Shown here in pieces: positions 21,645 to 34,070 of a stretch of DNA of 64,000 nt. Position 1 is the first letter of the stretch. Every line of letters starts with the position of its first letter. The stretch covers positions 22,126,520-22,190,519 of the forward strand of contig NC_052615.1 in assembly GCF_016545825.1 (NCBI RefSeq). The letters are read 5' to 3'. A program made the position numbers and the translations under genes. Under the pieces are notes generated by a model, which ran no database searches, was not told the origin of the DNA, and worked only from the letters and a program-made list of their open reading frames with translations. Source of the stretch: Eucalyptus grandis. Taxonomy: Eukaryota; Streptophyta; Magnoliopsida; Myrtales; Myrtaceae.

Positions 21645-22746
21645 GACTCCGTTTGTTTCACGAAAAATGAGTTTCAAGAAAACATTTTCCAGATTTTCCA
21701 GTATTCATTTTATAGAAAATGAATCGGTCAAGGAAAATGTTTTCCATTATTGAAAAAACAACATTTAAAAATGAGAAAAATGTTTTCCACTTTTCAAAAG
21801 TGGAAAACATTTTTCATAACTTCTTCCACCTTACTTCTTTTCACCAACACATTTTCATTTTATTCTTATGCTTTCGTTTTCTTTTTTATTTTATTTTTAA
21901 AATCGAGTTTTTTTTTCCTTTTCATCTTCTTCCTCGGCCTTGGCAAGGTCACCAGCCACGGCGATAGTAGGCGACCGGCCTTGAGCCAGCTTGAGCCTCA
22001 CCCCAAGCCGGCGAGGCTTCGCCTAGCCTAACTTGGGGAAGCCAAGCTCGCCCGAGCCCAGCGAGCTTGGGCCTCGCCAAATCAGGTGAGGTGGAGCGTT
22101 GCCGGCCTGGGGCAAAGCTCGAGCCTCGCCAAATCTGCAGTAAGCAGGGCGGGGCTCAAGCCTCGCTTGAGCTCGCCAAAGGTTCCCTAGGCTCTGGTGA
22201 GCCGCAAATTTGCCGAATCTGGTGGCGAAGCTCGGGCTCCCGATCCAAGCAAGCTTGAGCTCCGCCACTAGATCTCGTGAACTCAGGCGAGATCGGCCAA
22301 GCCTCAAGCTCGCCAGATCTGGCAACTGCGTCTTGGTCGGCTGCCGAGCAGCCAGCCATCGTTAGGCTTGCGGCAGCAGAGGAAGGAGGAGGAAGAAGGA
22401 GGAGGAAGGAGGAAGGAAAAGAAAAAGAAAAAAAGAAAAAAAAAGAAAAAGAAAGAAAAATAATAAATAATAAAATTTTCGATTTTTTAAAAATACAAAT
22501 AATTAAAATTTATTTTAAAAAATAAAAAAAATAAAACTAATTTTTAGGTCAATTAAACATATTAAAATTCAATTTTTTTGATAATTTTTCCCAAACAATT
22601 AAATTAACTAACGAATGATGGAAAATATTTTCCACTCAAAGTTAGGTTTTTGTCGAATATCGGAAAATATAGTTATTTTCTATAAAAAATGACTTCTAGA
22701 AAATATTTTCCGAAAATGTGATATTTTCCGCGAAACGAACGGACCC
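21645..22746. mobile_element. PIF/Harbinger-like non-autonomous element, GTTTCACGAAAA family
   Basis: The left end GACTCCGTTTGTTTCACGAA and the reversed right end GGGTCCGTTCGTTTCGCGGA are inverted copies, with TTA on both sides (21642-21644 and 22747-22749). Subterminal TTTTCC/GGAAAA words are inverted. The core (21940-22400) is rich in GCGAGCTTGGG/CCTCGCC and resembles the core of 40653-41625, its sister element. No transposase. DNA from 21142 to 21641 is AT-rich without a gene. Confidence 0.8.
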
Positions 22747-22923
22747 TTAGTCTCCCACTTTTTTAATTTTTTTTTTTTTTTCCAACTTTTGATATTCTTC
22801 TTTTAATCAACTACTTTGTCTAGAGTTACTTTAGAGAGTATTCTTTGCATATGGCACGATTTCTTAGTGAATGGTTTTTCAGATTGGGATTTTTATTGAT
22901 AGTTGTCTTCATTTCGAAAATCG

Positions 22924-23079
22924 TCAGAAATTCAGCGAGCGGTGAAATACAAGAATAGTAAGAGTTCCCACCAAATTGGTAGCAGATGTCGAACTGTGAA
23001 AGTACAGCATGTTTTCTACAAGAACGACGATACATCCGAGCAATAGGAACAAAGTCAGCAACTTGGCAGCACAAAGCAT
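22924..23079 (-). other. Short hydrophobic minus-strand ORF, unassigned
   Basis: A 51-residue frame begins MLCAAKLLTLFLLLGCIVVL, which reads like a signal peptide or membrane anchor, then becomes Ser/Thr-rich and stops at a TGA (22924-22926). It could be the first exon of a secreted or membrane protein or chance. I recognise no family. The rest of 22750-23600 offers no other supported gene. Confidence 0.15.
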
Positions 23080-23619
23080 TGATCTTCATGACATGCTGAG
23101 TGTGGATTGGGACTTACTGTGCCGTAGTATCACAAAATCAGAGCATGAAAATTTGACATCAATGGAATACGGATGGATCGTTCTTGATGGATGTCTGATC
23201 AAAACGAGAGTTCAGGTCCCGCAATGGAAAGTGTGCGATAACCTTTTGTGCTTGATAATTTGACAAGCAACACTTCAATGATCATTTTGAGGCTGATCCG
23301 AGTGCCCAAAGTCGTTGCAATTGTTTTCACTGAGCTTATATGCATCTGATCGAAATCTGTGTTTTCTATTATGACTTTGCTTGGCATTTGGCTCCGGTCC
23401 ATATGAGAAACTTTCGTCAAAACAGGGATCAAGAAACAGGAGATTCTTAGTAAATAATACTTTACTGATCAATTACTCATACAAGAGGTAAAAATACCCA
23501 TTGACCACTGACATAAAGCGGTGTTTTTATTCTTGGAAGTCTCTCATGGAAACTAGGAATGCTTGCTCAAGTTAAATGGCTCAAATGCTCCGTTGTGTTT
23601 TTCTGGTCATCCATTCCAT

Positions 23620-24471
23620 TTAGTTGTTGTCGTACCAAAACTGTGCCTGGAGGTAGTCAACAGTTTTCTTGTCCACTTGGAAGGCCTTGGTGAGAACATC
23701 AGCAGAAATGGGTGGCTTTGCTCCAAAGACGGAGTTAGCAATGGTAATGACTCCTGGATTTTGGCTGCTCAAACCGGCAAAGGCCAGCGCGGGTCTTTCC
23801 GGTATTCAACTGGAAGTGAATGAGTCCAATTGGGAAAACAAACACATCGCCTTTGTACAAGACTTTGGTGAAGAGAGTGTTGTTCAATTGGTTGGATGTG
23901 ACGAAGCCGACAAGGAGTGTGCCCTCGATGACGACCAAGACCTCAGTGCCACGAGGGTGAGTGTGGGGAGGGTTTAAACCTCCAGGAGCGAAGTCAATGC
24001 GAGCCATGGATATGCCCAAAGTATTGAGTCCTGGAAACTCGTTGACGGTTGCAGGTGTGACTTTCGATCCAAGAGGGTTTGCAGTATTCCCAGGGTTTCT
24101 AAACCCCATAAAGGTGAAGTCATCTGCAGTGGCTTGCTTAGGGTCCTTGCAAAACTCCCCGTTCACAAACACTGCATAAGAAAACAGAACTCATCTTAAG
24201 ATGCATCACTCAATATGCGATGACTATTGTACTAGTTATAGTCGATGACAATGTCGTCATGCTACCAAAACAAAACATTTTTGCATGTTCTGTTTATAGC
24301 ATCATTGACAAGAAGAAAACAGTACGTCAAAAACACTATAATAGAGGTTTAACCTGCAGACTTCGGGTCGTTGATGGCCACGCATATGTCCTGAAGAGGA
24401 CTTGGGTCATAAGCAAAGGCAGTTGCAGTTGCCAAAGCCAAAATGAGAAGGCTAACTGGAAAGGACTTCAT
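23620..24471 (-). pseudogene. Germin-like protein copy 1, frameshifted
   Basis: Two exons: 24471-24354 (signal peptide [20 protein letters not shown] then [19 protein letters not shown]) and 24171-23620. The intron has a GT donor (GCAG|GTTAAA) and ATGCAG acceptor, at the place typical of germin-like subfamily 1. The cupin motifs are present: [13 protein letters not shown] (metal ligands His, His, Glu) and the second box [13 protein letters not shown]. After GKT near 23790 a 2-bp deletion relative to sister copies shifts the frame, so the last third is not translated correctly; past it the original frame resumes to the normal YDNN end and TAA. Intact relatives are secreted Mn-binding cupins of the cell wall. 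A single late frameshift could also be an assembly error. Confidence 0.85.
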
Positions 24472-24568
24472 TGTGGGCGGGAGTTGGGGCTGATCTCAGG
24501 TTCTATTTCCTAGCTCAGAGTTTTATTGCTCGAGGGAGGAGTGAGGTTCCTTGCATGACATGGTGTCT

Positions 24569-24576
24569 ATTTATAC
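24569..24576 (-). promoter_or_regulatory. TATA box of germin-like copy 1
   Basis: TATAAATA on the minus strand lies about 98 bp upstream of the start codon, the same spacing as in the sister genes. From 24600 to about 26200 I see no gene. Confidence 0.6.
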
Positions 24577-26679
24577 ATGACAGTGCTTGACCTGGTAAAC
24601 AATTTATGCAGCAAGTTTCCTTGCAGAAGACCAAGTTTTCAACGTTTCTATCTTTATTTCCCCTTTCTTAATTCCAAACAATGAACCGTTCCATAACCAC
24701 TATGCCCGGGTGGCAGTCAATTTTATTTTCTCATCTCCAGCTTAAACAATGCATATTATCAGCTATGGAAGTGCTCATTCATAACTTTTACAACCTTGCA
24801 TTATTCCTCCTTCACTTCTTCAGCTCTTCAGCATCAATTTGGAGCAGCATGATTAAACAAGGACTGTTTTCTGAACACAGTTTCATGCGTCCAAAGTGGA
24901 TTGAATTGATCCTTTCTAGAGTAGGAAAAACTCTTTTCACACTCATCTTCACCATGGAAATTTTTGGGCTGCAGATATTTCCTATCAGTAATAATTAGGG
25001 GACTTCGTCTGATTTAACATCCCAAACACTGAACTTAGTAGCAATCCACATAGCAGTGATTCACTCTCCTGTTGCACAAAACTTGATTCATTAAGTACCT
25101 TTGGGAACACAAGTTCATGGGAGGTCAGAAATAAGATGCTGTTGTCCAAAGCTGCGACTGCTTTACAACCTTATGAGCAGAAAAGTTTTACGAAAGTTAG
25201 AACTTGTGAGCAATATCTTATTCCAAATTCCAATGGCTTCTAGAACTTACATAACATCGCTTACTTGAGGATCAAGGGCGTGATTGTTTCCATGTTGAGC
25301 TGGTGGATATTAATTAAGTCACCTAATTCTGTTGGAAAAACGAAGCTTCGGAAGGTTATAATTCAAAAGAGGCTTTTGCTATCAACACCAAAGAATTTTA
25401 GCTAATTCCCTTGAAATTACCAAATGTCCCTCTAAAGAACTTCTCAAACGCTGAACCATTCAGAGAACAGATATATTTTTATCCTTCCCTCCGCATCATG
25501 TTTTGAACTTAAATACTCCTGCACCCTCTATTCTCCGCCCGCACCAATAAAATACACGTTGCAGCATCACCCATTTTGATTTGTTTGTGATTGTGACCGT
25601 TACTCTTCTGGTTTGCATATAATATTGTCACGGTCAATCAGAAGAAGATTGAGGTGGCCATCGAGATTGTTTGAGGAGAAATGTTCCGCATCTGCAGCAT
25701 GAAGACTTTCAAGTTGCTGATATATCCCCGTTAGTAATGATTAACAATGTACGAATTAGCACCAAAGTACATGGGATGTACTTAGAAACCAAGCTTTCTT
25801 TTTTTCTGCAAAAATTCATGAATATGGACTCGCTTCTTTTTTGGGGTTTCAAGGCGAACGATGATAAATAGGAGCACAATAGTTTAGCTTCTGAAGGAGG
25901 CCCACATAGGGAAGACCCAGTCAAAAAATTAAAGTGGGAGAGATTGCTGAGATGGTTCGATTATGGTGACTTACTGCCCATATCTCTGTTCAACACCTTT
26001 TAAATACTGAAACTTCAGCAATTTAAAATTTTCTTTTCTTTGTTAAATAAAACTACAAAAATTATGAAGAATTTCACGACTCAAACGTTTTCTAAGCGTG
26101 GACAGGCACCTGCTCCTTAGAAACTAAGCTAGAAGAGCTCAATTTCATTGTAACAAGTCTCTGTTTCCATAGTTTCTTAACTTGACATTGTGATTTGCTT
26201 TTTACTTTTTAAATTATCTTGAGTAAAGTTCTAGGAGAATCTTATCTATGATAGTTTGAATACTGAAGAGTTTTGCCAATCATAATTCTTGGTAAAAGCT
26301 AGTCATCCTTTGTGATAGTGGTCGGAATGGATGAATCGTATAAGCTCGTGCAGCATAGCTTTAGACCACGTTGGCATCACCCCAACGGAGTTGGAAACAC
26401 AAGTCAAACCGTGAATTATACCTCTTTGAACGTGAATCTGCACCGGGCATATGAAACAGTAAAGCAGAAATAAAAAAAGACGTAAATTCCATCGGAGAAG
26501 ACCACTTCCATATCAGATTAACGGAAAAGAGGACAGGTCAAAGTGATGGGTGCTTCGACGTAGCAGCTGTGGAACAATTCTTTTCTGGAGTAAGAAATTA
26601 ACCAGCACACCGGAGACTTGGTACCTGTCAGGCGTTCCTTATCATAGAAACAAAATACCAGGTCAGCACTACTTTCATC

Positions 26680-26686
26680 TATAAAA
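26680..26686 (+). promoter_or_regulatory. TATA box of germin-like copy 2
   Basis: TATAAAA lies 93 bp before the start codon. Upstream sequence (26220-26680) aligns by eye with 29840-30570, the promoter of the intact copy at 30680. Confidence 0.65.
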
Positions 26687-26778
26687 AGGAATCAAGTGTC
26701 CATGCTAGACATCTCACTCCTATCTCAAGCAAAGAAAAGAAGATATCCAGGCCTGTAACTCTCCTGTCTGCAACCACA

Positions 26779-27564
26779 ATGAAGTTCCTTCCAACTAGCC
26801 TTCTCATCTTGGCTCTAGCAACCGCCACCGCTTTTGCCTTTGACCCAAGTCCTCTTCAGGACTTCTGTGTGGCCATCAATGACCCCAAAGGTTGGAGCTC
26901 TGCTCTAGGGACAGTCGAATCTTTCTGTTCTGATGATGCTAAAAGAACTGCCCTGGCAAGTGTTTATGCTTAGATAAGCCTAACAACGTGAATTCTGTTT
27001 CTTTTGCAGTATTTGTGAATGGGAAGTTCTGCAAGGATCCAAAACAAGTCACAGCAGATGATTTTTCTCTTCAAGGGGTTCAGATACCCAGGGAATACTG
27101 CAAACCCACTCGGATCAAAAGTCACGCCCGCTTTTGTTGACCAATTTCCAGGACTCAACACTCTTGGCATTTCCATGGCTCGTATTGACTTTGCTCCTGG
27201 TGGCCTGAACCCTCCCCACACTCATCCTCGTGGGACTGAGGTTCTGGTTGTCACTGAGGGCACACTACTTGTCGGCTTTGTCACGTCTAACCAATTAAAC
27301 AACACCCTCTTCACCAAAGTGTTGTACAAAGGGGATGTGTTTGTGTTCCCAATCGGTCTCATCCACTTCCAGCTGAACATTGGAAAGACCCCTGCACTGG
27401 CCTTTGCTGCTCTGAGCAGCCAGAACCCAGGAGTCATTACCATTGCTAATGCAGTATTCGGATCAAAGCCACCCATTTCAGCTGATGTTATCACGAAGGC
27501 CTTCCAAGTGGACAAGAAGGTTGTTGACTATCTACAAGCACAGTTTTGGTATGACAACAATTAA
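26779..27564 (+). pseudogene. Germin-like protein copy 2, 1-bp insertion
   Basis: Exon 1 is 26779-26890 (signal peptide [20 protein letters not shown], then [17 protein letters not shown]) and exon 2 is 27010-27564. The donor AAAG|GTTGGA is weak; the acceptor CTTTTGCAG is good. A run of five T at 27062-27066, against four in the copy at 30680, shifts the frame just after TADDF. The rest of the cupin, including HTHPRGTE and [13 protein letters not shown], is intact only in another frame. An AATAAA signal lies at 27645-27650. The copy is otherwise nearly identical to the intact one, so either it died recently or the T-run is a sequencing error. If the latter, it is a functional secreted cupin. 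Confidence 0.8.
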
Positions 27565-27715
27565 GTTGATACACTGACGTCCAAGACGTTGGATTACCCC
27601 TGTATGCTCCATACATGATTGCTGGGATTGATTATTGCTTTGCAAATAAAATAATTGCTCTCTATGAAACCAATGATGAATGTTTGAGTAATAAAAGATG
27701 ATTCTTAATAAGAAT

Positions 27716-27760
27716 CTCGCTCTCTCTCTCTCTCTCTCTCTCCCTCCCTCCCTCCCTCCG
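27716..27760. repeat. (CT)n(CCCT)n compound microsatellite
   Basis: A CT run passes into CCCT units 3' of germin-like copy 2. Confidence 0.9.
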
Positions 27761-27997
27761 CCGCAATATAGGCATTGAAAGGATTCCGAGTAATGCCTGA
27801 CAACAATTACATTCACACCTTGGCTAGCGGGTTGAGTTTGCTAAAAATTCTGGTGCAATAACAACTAACGAAAAAATATGAAGTTTGGCCAAGCTAGAAT
27901 ATTACATAAGAAGAACCTCAATAACACTATTATTTTGTCTTGACAATTAAATGTTACAGGGAACAAGCATATGTTTAATACTATAACAGTGGCTAAT

Positions 27998-28216
27998 TCA
28001 TGATTTTTTACGTTTCTTGACTCTCGAAGCACAAACACCAGTTTTGAGCTTTATCAGAGGCCAAGCAGAGCCATCCTCTTGAAGGAACTCCAAGCGCGTG
28101 TCATCTCTTCTTGCGCTGAAAAAGTGGAGTGAAACAGGCAAACCACTATTTATTGACATTGGAATAAAAGGAGGATTAATGTTTGGTGGCCCCATTGCAA
28201 AGTCAGTCTTATACAA
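27998..28216 (-). other. Exon-like fragment duplicated with the germin pair
   Basis: The minus-strand frame includes GLPVSLHFFSARRDDTRLEF and LKTGVCASR, which reads like protein. A diverged partner lies at about 31890-32230 in the second germin block, where the frame is interrupted. It may be a relic exon trapped between the two germin genes before the block was duplicated. I cannot name a family. Confidence 0.25.
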
Positions 28217-28471
28217 ACTCTTAATCCTTGTAGAAAATTAACAAAACAAAGTAAGGCAGAAAATTACATAAGTTGTACTTCTATATCAGAATGATGAATT
28301 TACTTGAGTTAAACAATGCTATCAAAGCAAAATTATTCACACGCCGATACTTGAGATTAGTATGCAGTGATCAAGTGACATATCCCATTTGGAAAGTTAG
28401 TGAGAGACCTGGAGCGAGCAAGATGGATAGAGACCTTTGAATTAATTTTTCATTACAGCCCTCGAAAGATT

Positions 28472-28475
<4 letters not shown>

Positions 28476-28508
<33 letters not shown>
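28476..28508. repeat. (GA)n microsatellite
   Basis: Pure GA run between the two convergent germin genes. The homologous place in the second block (about 32478-32490) has only a short GA run. Confidence 0.9.
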
Positions 28509-28512
<4 letters not shown>

Positions 28513-28641
28513 AAACATTGGAACCTTATCAAATATCAGATAACAAACAATTGTACTAGTACCCAAAGTTCAGCATGTTATTGGAAATAATTCTTCTTTG
28601 TAATATAATGAACAAACACAATTACTCTTGTGAACATCTGC

Positions 28642-29311
28642 CTAATGGTTGTCAAACTAGTTCTGTGCTTGCAAATAATTGATCAGTTTATTGTCCACTT
28701 GGAAAGCCTTTGTAAGGACATCAACATTGATCAGTGGCTTCGATCCAAAGACTGAATTTGCTATGGTTATGAGACCCGGATTCTGGCTGCTCAAGAAAGC
28801 AAAGGCCAGTGCATTAGCTTGTCCAATATTCAGCTGGAAATGAATGAGGCCTTGTGGAAACACGAAAACATCTCCTTTGGTCAAGACTTTGGTGAAGAGA
28901 GTGTTGTTCAATTGGTTGGATGTGACAAAACTGATGTAGAGTGTACCCTCCATGACCACTAGCATCTCAGTGCCACGAGGATGAATGTGGGGAGGGTTTA
29001 GACCATACGGAGCAAAGTCAAGGTGGGCCATGGCGATGCCAAGAGTGTTGAGTCCTGGGAATTGGTCGACAAAGGCCGTCGTTACTTTGGATCCGAGCAG
29101 ATTCGATGTGTTCCCAGGATATCTGAACTTCGTGAAGGAGAAATCATCTCTACGGCAAGCTTTGGGTCCTTGCAGAACTTTCCATTCACAAACATCACAG
29201 AGTTGCTGTCGTTGGTGGCTACACATAAGTCCTGAAGAGGACTTGGGCGGAGGCAAAGGCATGGGACGATGCCGAAGCCAAGAGGACAAATGTTAGAAGG
29301 AACTCCATCAT
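28642..29311 (-). pseudogene. Germin-like protein copy 3, intronless, multiply broken
   Basis: The start is the ATG at 29311 (or 29308), [20 protein letters not shown], a signal peptide. Compared with copy 4 it lacks one base in the codon for the Asp of SDPSPLQ and another near the KLAV/ADDF junction, giving two frameshifts. Downstream, HIHPRGTE and the second cupin box remain readable. A Trp codon near the end is a TAG (28657-28659), removing five residues before the old TAG at 28642-28644. No intron interrupts the N-terminal region, unlike copies 1, 2 and 5. A TATA box (CTATAAATAG on the minus strand, 29388-29397) is still present. It cannot make a normal germin. Confidence 0.85.
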
Positions 29312-29387
29312 GGAATATTTTCTAAGCTTCGATTAGTCTGTCTCGGAAATTCTGTTCTGTTGAGGATTGTTGTGAAACGCGGCTCAT

Positions 29388-29397
29388 CTATTTATAG
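29388..29397 (-). promoter_or_regulatory. TATA box of germin-like copy 3
   Basis: CTATAAATAG on the minus strand, about 77 bp upstream of the first ATG. From here to 30570 there is no gene, only the promoter-side part of the duplicated block. Confidence 0.55.
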
Positions 29398-30572
29398 TAG
29401 TTAGTCATTTGACTTAGTCCCAGTCAACGGGCCTGCAGGAAGCAGCTGAAGCAAGGAACAGTGCTAAGTCTATAACAATTGTTTATTCTTCCGTGTGATT
29501 GGTGAACCATTCTACAACTTCAACCCCCTCTTGTTTCTAAACCCGTTCTAATTGAGAATTAGTCATTCGATGAAGCATTCCCACTTTACTTCTCGTCTTT
29601 TTACAATCTCAGATTTTTAACTTTAGACGCCATGTTCAAATTTTACATTCTCACTGCCCCTAATTGATTCCTGTGATTATATTGGAGGGAGAATCGGTCT
29701 TTACTCTAGGCTATCTAACAACATAAAGAGAACAGTTTATTTTTCGCATGATCTCCAAGGATTAGCCTTATTTGTTGGATGTTATCGAAAAATCGATCTT
29801 CAGGACTACTATTGAAAAGTTATATACTTGATGATATTCTCGGTAATCTTCTTGGGGAATCGTATCGATAGTAGATTGAATAGTGAAAAGTTTGTCAGGT
29901 CATACTTTTGGTGGAATCCAATCGTCCCAATGATAAGGTGTAAAATTTGGCATGTAGATATGGATGGATCATCTGAGTTTTGTGAAATATAGGTTTACAA
30001 CATGTTCACAGCAGCAAATTTAAGAACGAGTCAAACCATTCATTTTACCTCTCCGATGCAATTCAAACAGATTTTGATTATTAATCTTATATCATCCAGA
30101 TGGTGTGAAAACCCTGCATGTTTTATATGAGAAAGTAAACATAATGTCTGTAGGAAGTAATTCGGCAGCTTGGCAAGTGTTTCATGGTGAAAGATGGAGA
30201 TGCATGTGAAAACACTTGTACCTACATCATTTTCATTTGACAGTTTGGTATGATCATCCGAAGCACTTCCAGAAGAATTGGCCCTCGCTCCATCCAGCTG
30301 AATCCGCATAGTACGTCAAAACAGTAAAGAAGTAGGAAACCGAAGATTTACGTATTATTGAAGAAGTCCACTTCCATATCAGATATCATGCTTTTTCTTA
30401 ACAGGGAAAGAGGATAGGTCAAAGAAAGGGGCATTTTGTTGCGGCAGATGTGGAACAATTCCTCTCTCGGAATAAGAAATGAACTACCATATCGGAGACT
30501 TGGTATAGCTGTAGATCTGGGAAGTGTTGCTTGTCATGGAAAATCAAATACCGGGTCAACACGACTGTCATC

Positions 30573-30580
30573 TATAAAAG
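30573..30580 (+). promoter_or_regulatory. TATA box of the intact germin-like gene
   Basis: TATAAAAG sits 107 bp before the start codon, preceded by sequence shared with copy 2. Confidence 0.65.
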
Positions 30581-30679
30581 GGGGTCATGCGTCCATGCAA
30601 AACACATAATATCATCTCAAGCAAACAAGTGAAGAGGTAGATATCAAAGCCCTGACCAGAGACTCCCCATTCCACCACA

Positions 30680-31467
30680 ATGAAGTTTCTTCCAATTAGC
30701 CTTCTCATCTTGGCTCTAGCAACTGCCACCAGTTTTGCATATGACCCGAGTCCTCTTCAGGACTTCTGTGTGGCCATCAATGACCCAAAAGGTTGGAGCT
30801 CACTGACGCATTATTCGTATCTTTCTGTTCCGTGTAATGATGCTATAAGTATTTCCGTGAAAGGAGTTTCTGCTTAGGTAAGCCTATTAACGTGAATTCT
30901 GTTTCTTATGCAGTATTTGTGAACGGAAAGTTTTGCAAGGACCCAAAACAAGTTACAGCAGATGATTTTCTCTTTAAGGGGTTCAGATATCCTGGGAATA
31001 CTGTGAACCCGCTTGGATCGAAAGTCACACCTGCTTTTGTCGACCAACTTCCAGGACTTAACACTTTGGGCATTTCCATGGCTCGTATTGACTTTGCTCC
31101 GGGTGGCCTGAATCCTCCCCACACTCACCCTCGTGGGTCCGAGATTCTGGTTGTTGCTGAGGGCACACTGCTTGTCGGCTTCGTCACATCCAATCAATTA
31201 AACAACACCTTCTTCACCAAAGTGTTGTACAAAGGGGATGTGTTTGTGTTCCCAATTGGTCTCATCCACTTCCAGCTGAACATTGGAAAGACCCCTGCGC
31301 TGGCCTTTGCTGCTCTGAGCAGCCAGAACCCAGGAGTGATTACCATTGCTAATTCAGTGTTCAGATCAAAGCCACCCATTTCGGCTGATGTTCTCACCAA
31401 GGCCTTCCAAGTGGATAAGAAGGTTGTTGACTACCTTCAGGCGCAGTTTTGGTATGACAACAATTAG
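30680..31467 (+). CDS. Germin-like protein copy 5, subfamily 1 type, intact
   Basis: Two exons, 30680-30791 and 30914-31467, give 221 residues. Residues 1-20 are a signal peptide; mature [10 protein letters not shown] follows. Cys30 and Cys45 fit the conserved germin disulfide. The cupin metal site is His107, His109 and Glu114 (HTHPRGSE) plus His156 (FPIGLIHFQ). An NNT glycosylation site is at 134. Family members are secreted Mn-binding hexamers of the cell wall, some with superoxide dismutase or oxalate oxidase activity; which applies here cannot be read from sequence. The donor AAAG|GTTGGA is weak, while a stronger AG|GTAAGC (30878-30879) lies downstream after an in-frame TAG, so mis-splicing would truncate the protein. 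An AATAAA is at 31547-31552. It is the only undamaged copy of the cluster. Confidence 0.92.
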
Positions 31468-32581
31468 GTGGACGCATTGAACTCCAAGATGTCAAACTAC
31501 CCCTGTATTCTCCATACATGATTGCTGAGATTGATAATTGGTTCCCAATAAAAGAATTGTTCTTATTGTAACTGATCGTGAACGTTTTGAGTCATAAATG
31601 ATCATTCTTCTTAAGAATCTCTCTCTCACGCGCCCCGCCTGCCCCCACCCAAATGCAATGTTGGCTTTAAAAGGTTTCCATGTTCTGCCTGACCATTACC
31701 ACATGCAAACCTTGGCAAGCTGCTCGAGTGAGTTTGCTGAATATACCCGTGCAATAACACATAAAATAAAACTATGAAGTTTGGCCAAGCTAGAATATTA
31801 CATCAGAAAAACTTTAATAACACTATTCCTTAGCATTTAAATGTTACAGGGAACAAGCATATCTTTAATTTCATGACACTGGCTAATTCATTATTCTTTT
31901 TAGCATCTCGACTCCCTAGTACAAACACCAGTTTTGAGCATTATCAGTGGCCTAGCAGAGGCATCCTATATATAGAGTCTCTCTGCCTCTCGAAGGAACT
32001 CTGCGCGCAAGTCATCTCTTCTTGCGTTGAAGTCGAGTGAAATAGGGAAACTGCTATCTATGGACAATGTGAAACATTTCTTTATTGCATTGGAATTATT
32101 TGGATAAATAAATGAAGATCCTCAAGATATACCACTCATGGTCATTGTAACATTTTATGGGCATGAATGGAACAAAGAGATAATTAATGTTTGATGGCCC
32201 TATTCCAAGGTCGGTCTTAAACAAACTCTTAATCCTTACGGAAAATAAACAAACCCAAAGTGAGGAAGAAAATTACATAAGACGCAGCTCTATATCATAA
32301 TCATGAAATTGCGTGACTTAAACAATGCTATGAAGGCAAAATTATTCACAGGCTGATATTTGAGATTGGTCTGGAGTGATTGAGTAATATGTCTTGTTTG
32401 GAAAGACAGAGACCTGGAGCGAGCAAGATGGAAAGAGACCTTGAATCAGTTTTTATTTGAGCCCTCTAAATATTTACGAGAGAGAGAGATAGAAATCTTA
32501 TCATAAATTGGATAACAAACAAATGTACTAGTACCCAAAAGTCAGCATGTTATTGGAAAGAATTCTTCTCTGTAATGTAAT

Positions 32582-32894
32582 TGTTGGGAATAACGGATCC
32601 CCGAAAACCGGATTTGACACTAAATCGAACCCCTAAAGCAATGCAGAAGACAAGCCCGAGAAAAACACGTATCACCGATCCTAAAGCACACCACGGATTT
32701 GAGCGTACCTTGTTAGCCACAGATTAGACACCGACGCCGATAAGAGGAAGAGAATCTGGCCCTGTTCGATCCGATGACGCCTTGAAGGGAAGGAAAAAGT
32801 TGCCGAAGCCTTACTGTTTTTCCTTTTCTTTTTGGAGAGAGAGAGAGCGCGCGGGAGAAGACGTACATACGTTTTTTTTTTTCAAAATGTGTCT

Positions 32895-32931
<37 letters not shown>

Positions 32932-33034
32932 CCTTTTATACGTCCCTCCATCCACGGGCCCTAATTCTGTGGGCCGGGCTTTTGGGCCCAACATGGGCGG
33001 ACGGGTCTTAAGCCCATCATTAATAAAACCATCA
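32582..33034 (-). repeat. 3' LTR of the copia element
   Basis: It is 453 bp with TG...CA ends and contains a CT run and a GGGCCGGGCTTTTGGGCCC palindromic segment. The paired 5' LTR is shorter, mainly because it lacks about 30 bp near the position corresponding to 32760-32790. Confidence 0.9.
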
Positions 33035-33044
33035 TCTCCCACTC
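33035..33044 (-). other. Polypurine tract of the copia element
   Basis: GAGTGGGAGA on the minus strand sits directly against the 3' LTR, where plus-strand DNA synthesis is primed. Between here and 34070 is the element's 3' untranslated part, with no ORF of note. Confidence 0.75.
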
Positions 33045-34070
33045 GCACATGGTGGGCTGAACAGGATTCTCTTTACCTCTCTTCAACATTCATACCGGTG
33101 AATAATCCGTGCGACCAGCATACTTTGAGAGCTCGTTGCTATACATCCGTAGGAATATATAGCAGCTCATAATGGGCGTCACAATCTGAGTAGATTTAGT
33201 ATGCGTACCCTAGATCAATCGATCACATTTATATCTATCTTGATCTCTTTTAAACAATGATACATATATTGTATTCACAATTATAATTATTACAAAGACG
33301 ATCATAATTGGTCAACCAGTGAATACAAAACTATAATGTGATTCTCCAAAATCGATCTTCCTCTTTCCTTCAAACTCTCAATTTCAGTTCAGCTTGCTTT
33401 TTTAGAAATGTCCCATTAGATCGAATCAATTCATGACCTTTGGCAACATCCTAAGATAGCAAACACTAAATAGAAACCTTGAGAATAAGTAAAAGTCATG
33501 AGGGCACTAAAATTGAGGAACTCTTTTCCTCAAGAGTCTCACACGTCATAAAAGTTAAGATCAAATTTTTTGCCACTCTTATTGGTCGGCTCATGCATAC
33601 GTAGTATGAAATACATATTACAGTATTAACTCCTTTCCCATGGAGCGTATGTCTACACCTTTCAATACCGTACGAGATGATAGTTCGACATACCCAATGT
33701 CTAACTTGAGTTCACGTATCTACTCATTTACAAAATTCATCGTAACTCACATCCGGCATCTTAGACAGATAAAGTAAAATATGTGGGGTATTTTACTTTC
33801 GGACATAGTAAGTATTATGTCCTCATCTTAACACTCAGTTAAGCGACATACGTATTTTAAGCTTGAGCTCTCGATTATCACCTAGATAATAAGCTTAAAA
33901 ACAGTCTCATCTCTATTTATCATACAGTAAATAGATGCGATTACCCGTGTGAGTGGGCTAATCTTTTATCTGTCCGACATACTTTCTCAACTTAAAGTAA
34001 TGCACTGAGCATTAAGATGCATAAAGATCAAACAAAGATTTATAGGCATTAATAATGAAACAACACTAGT

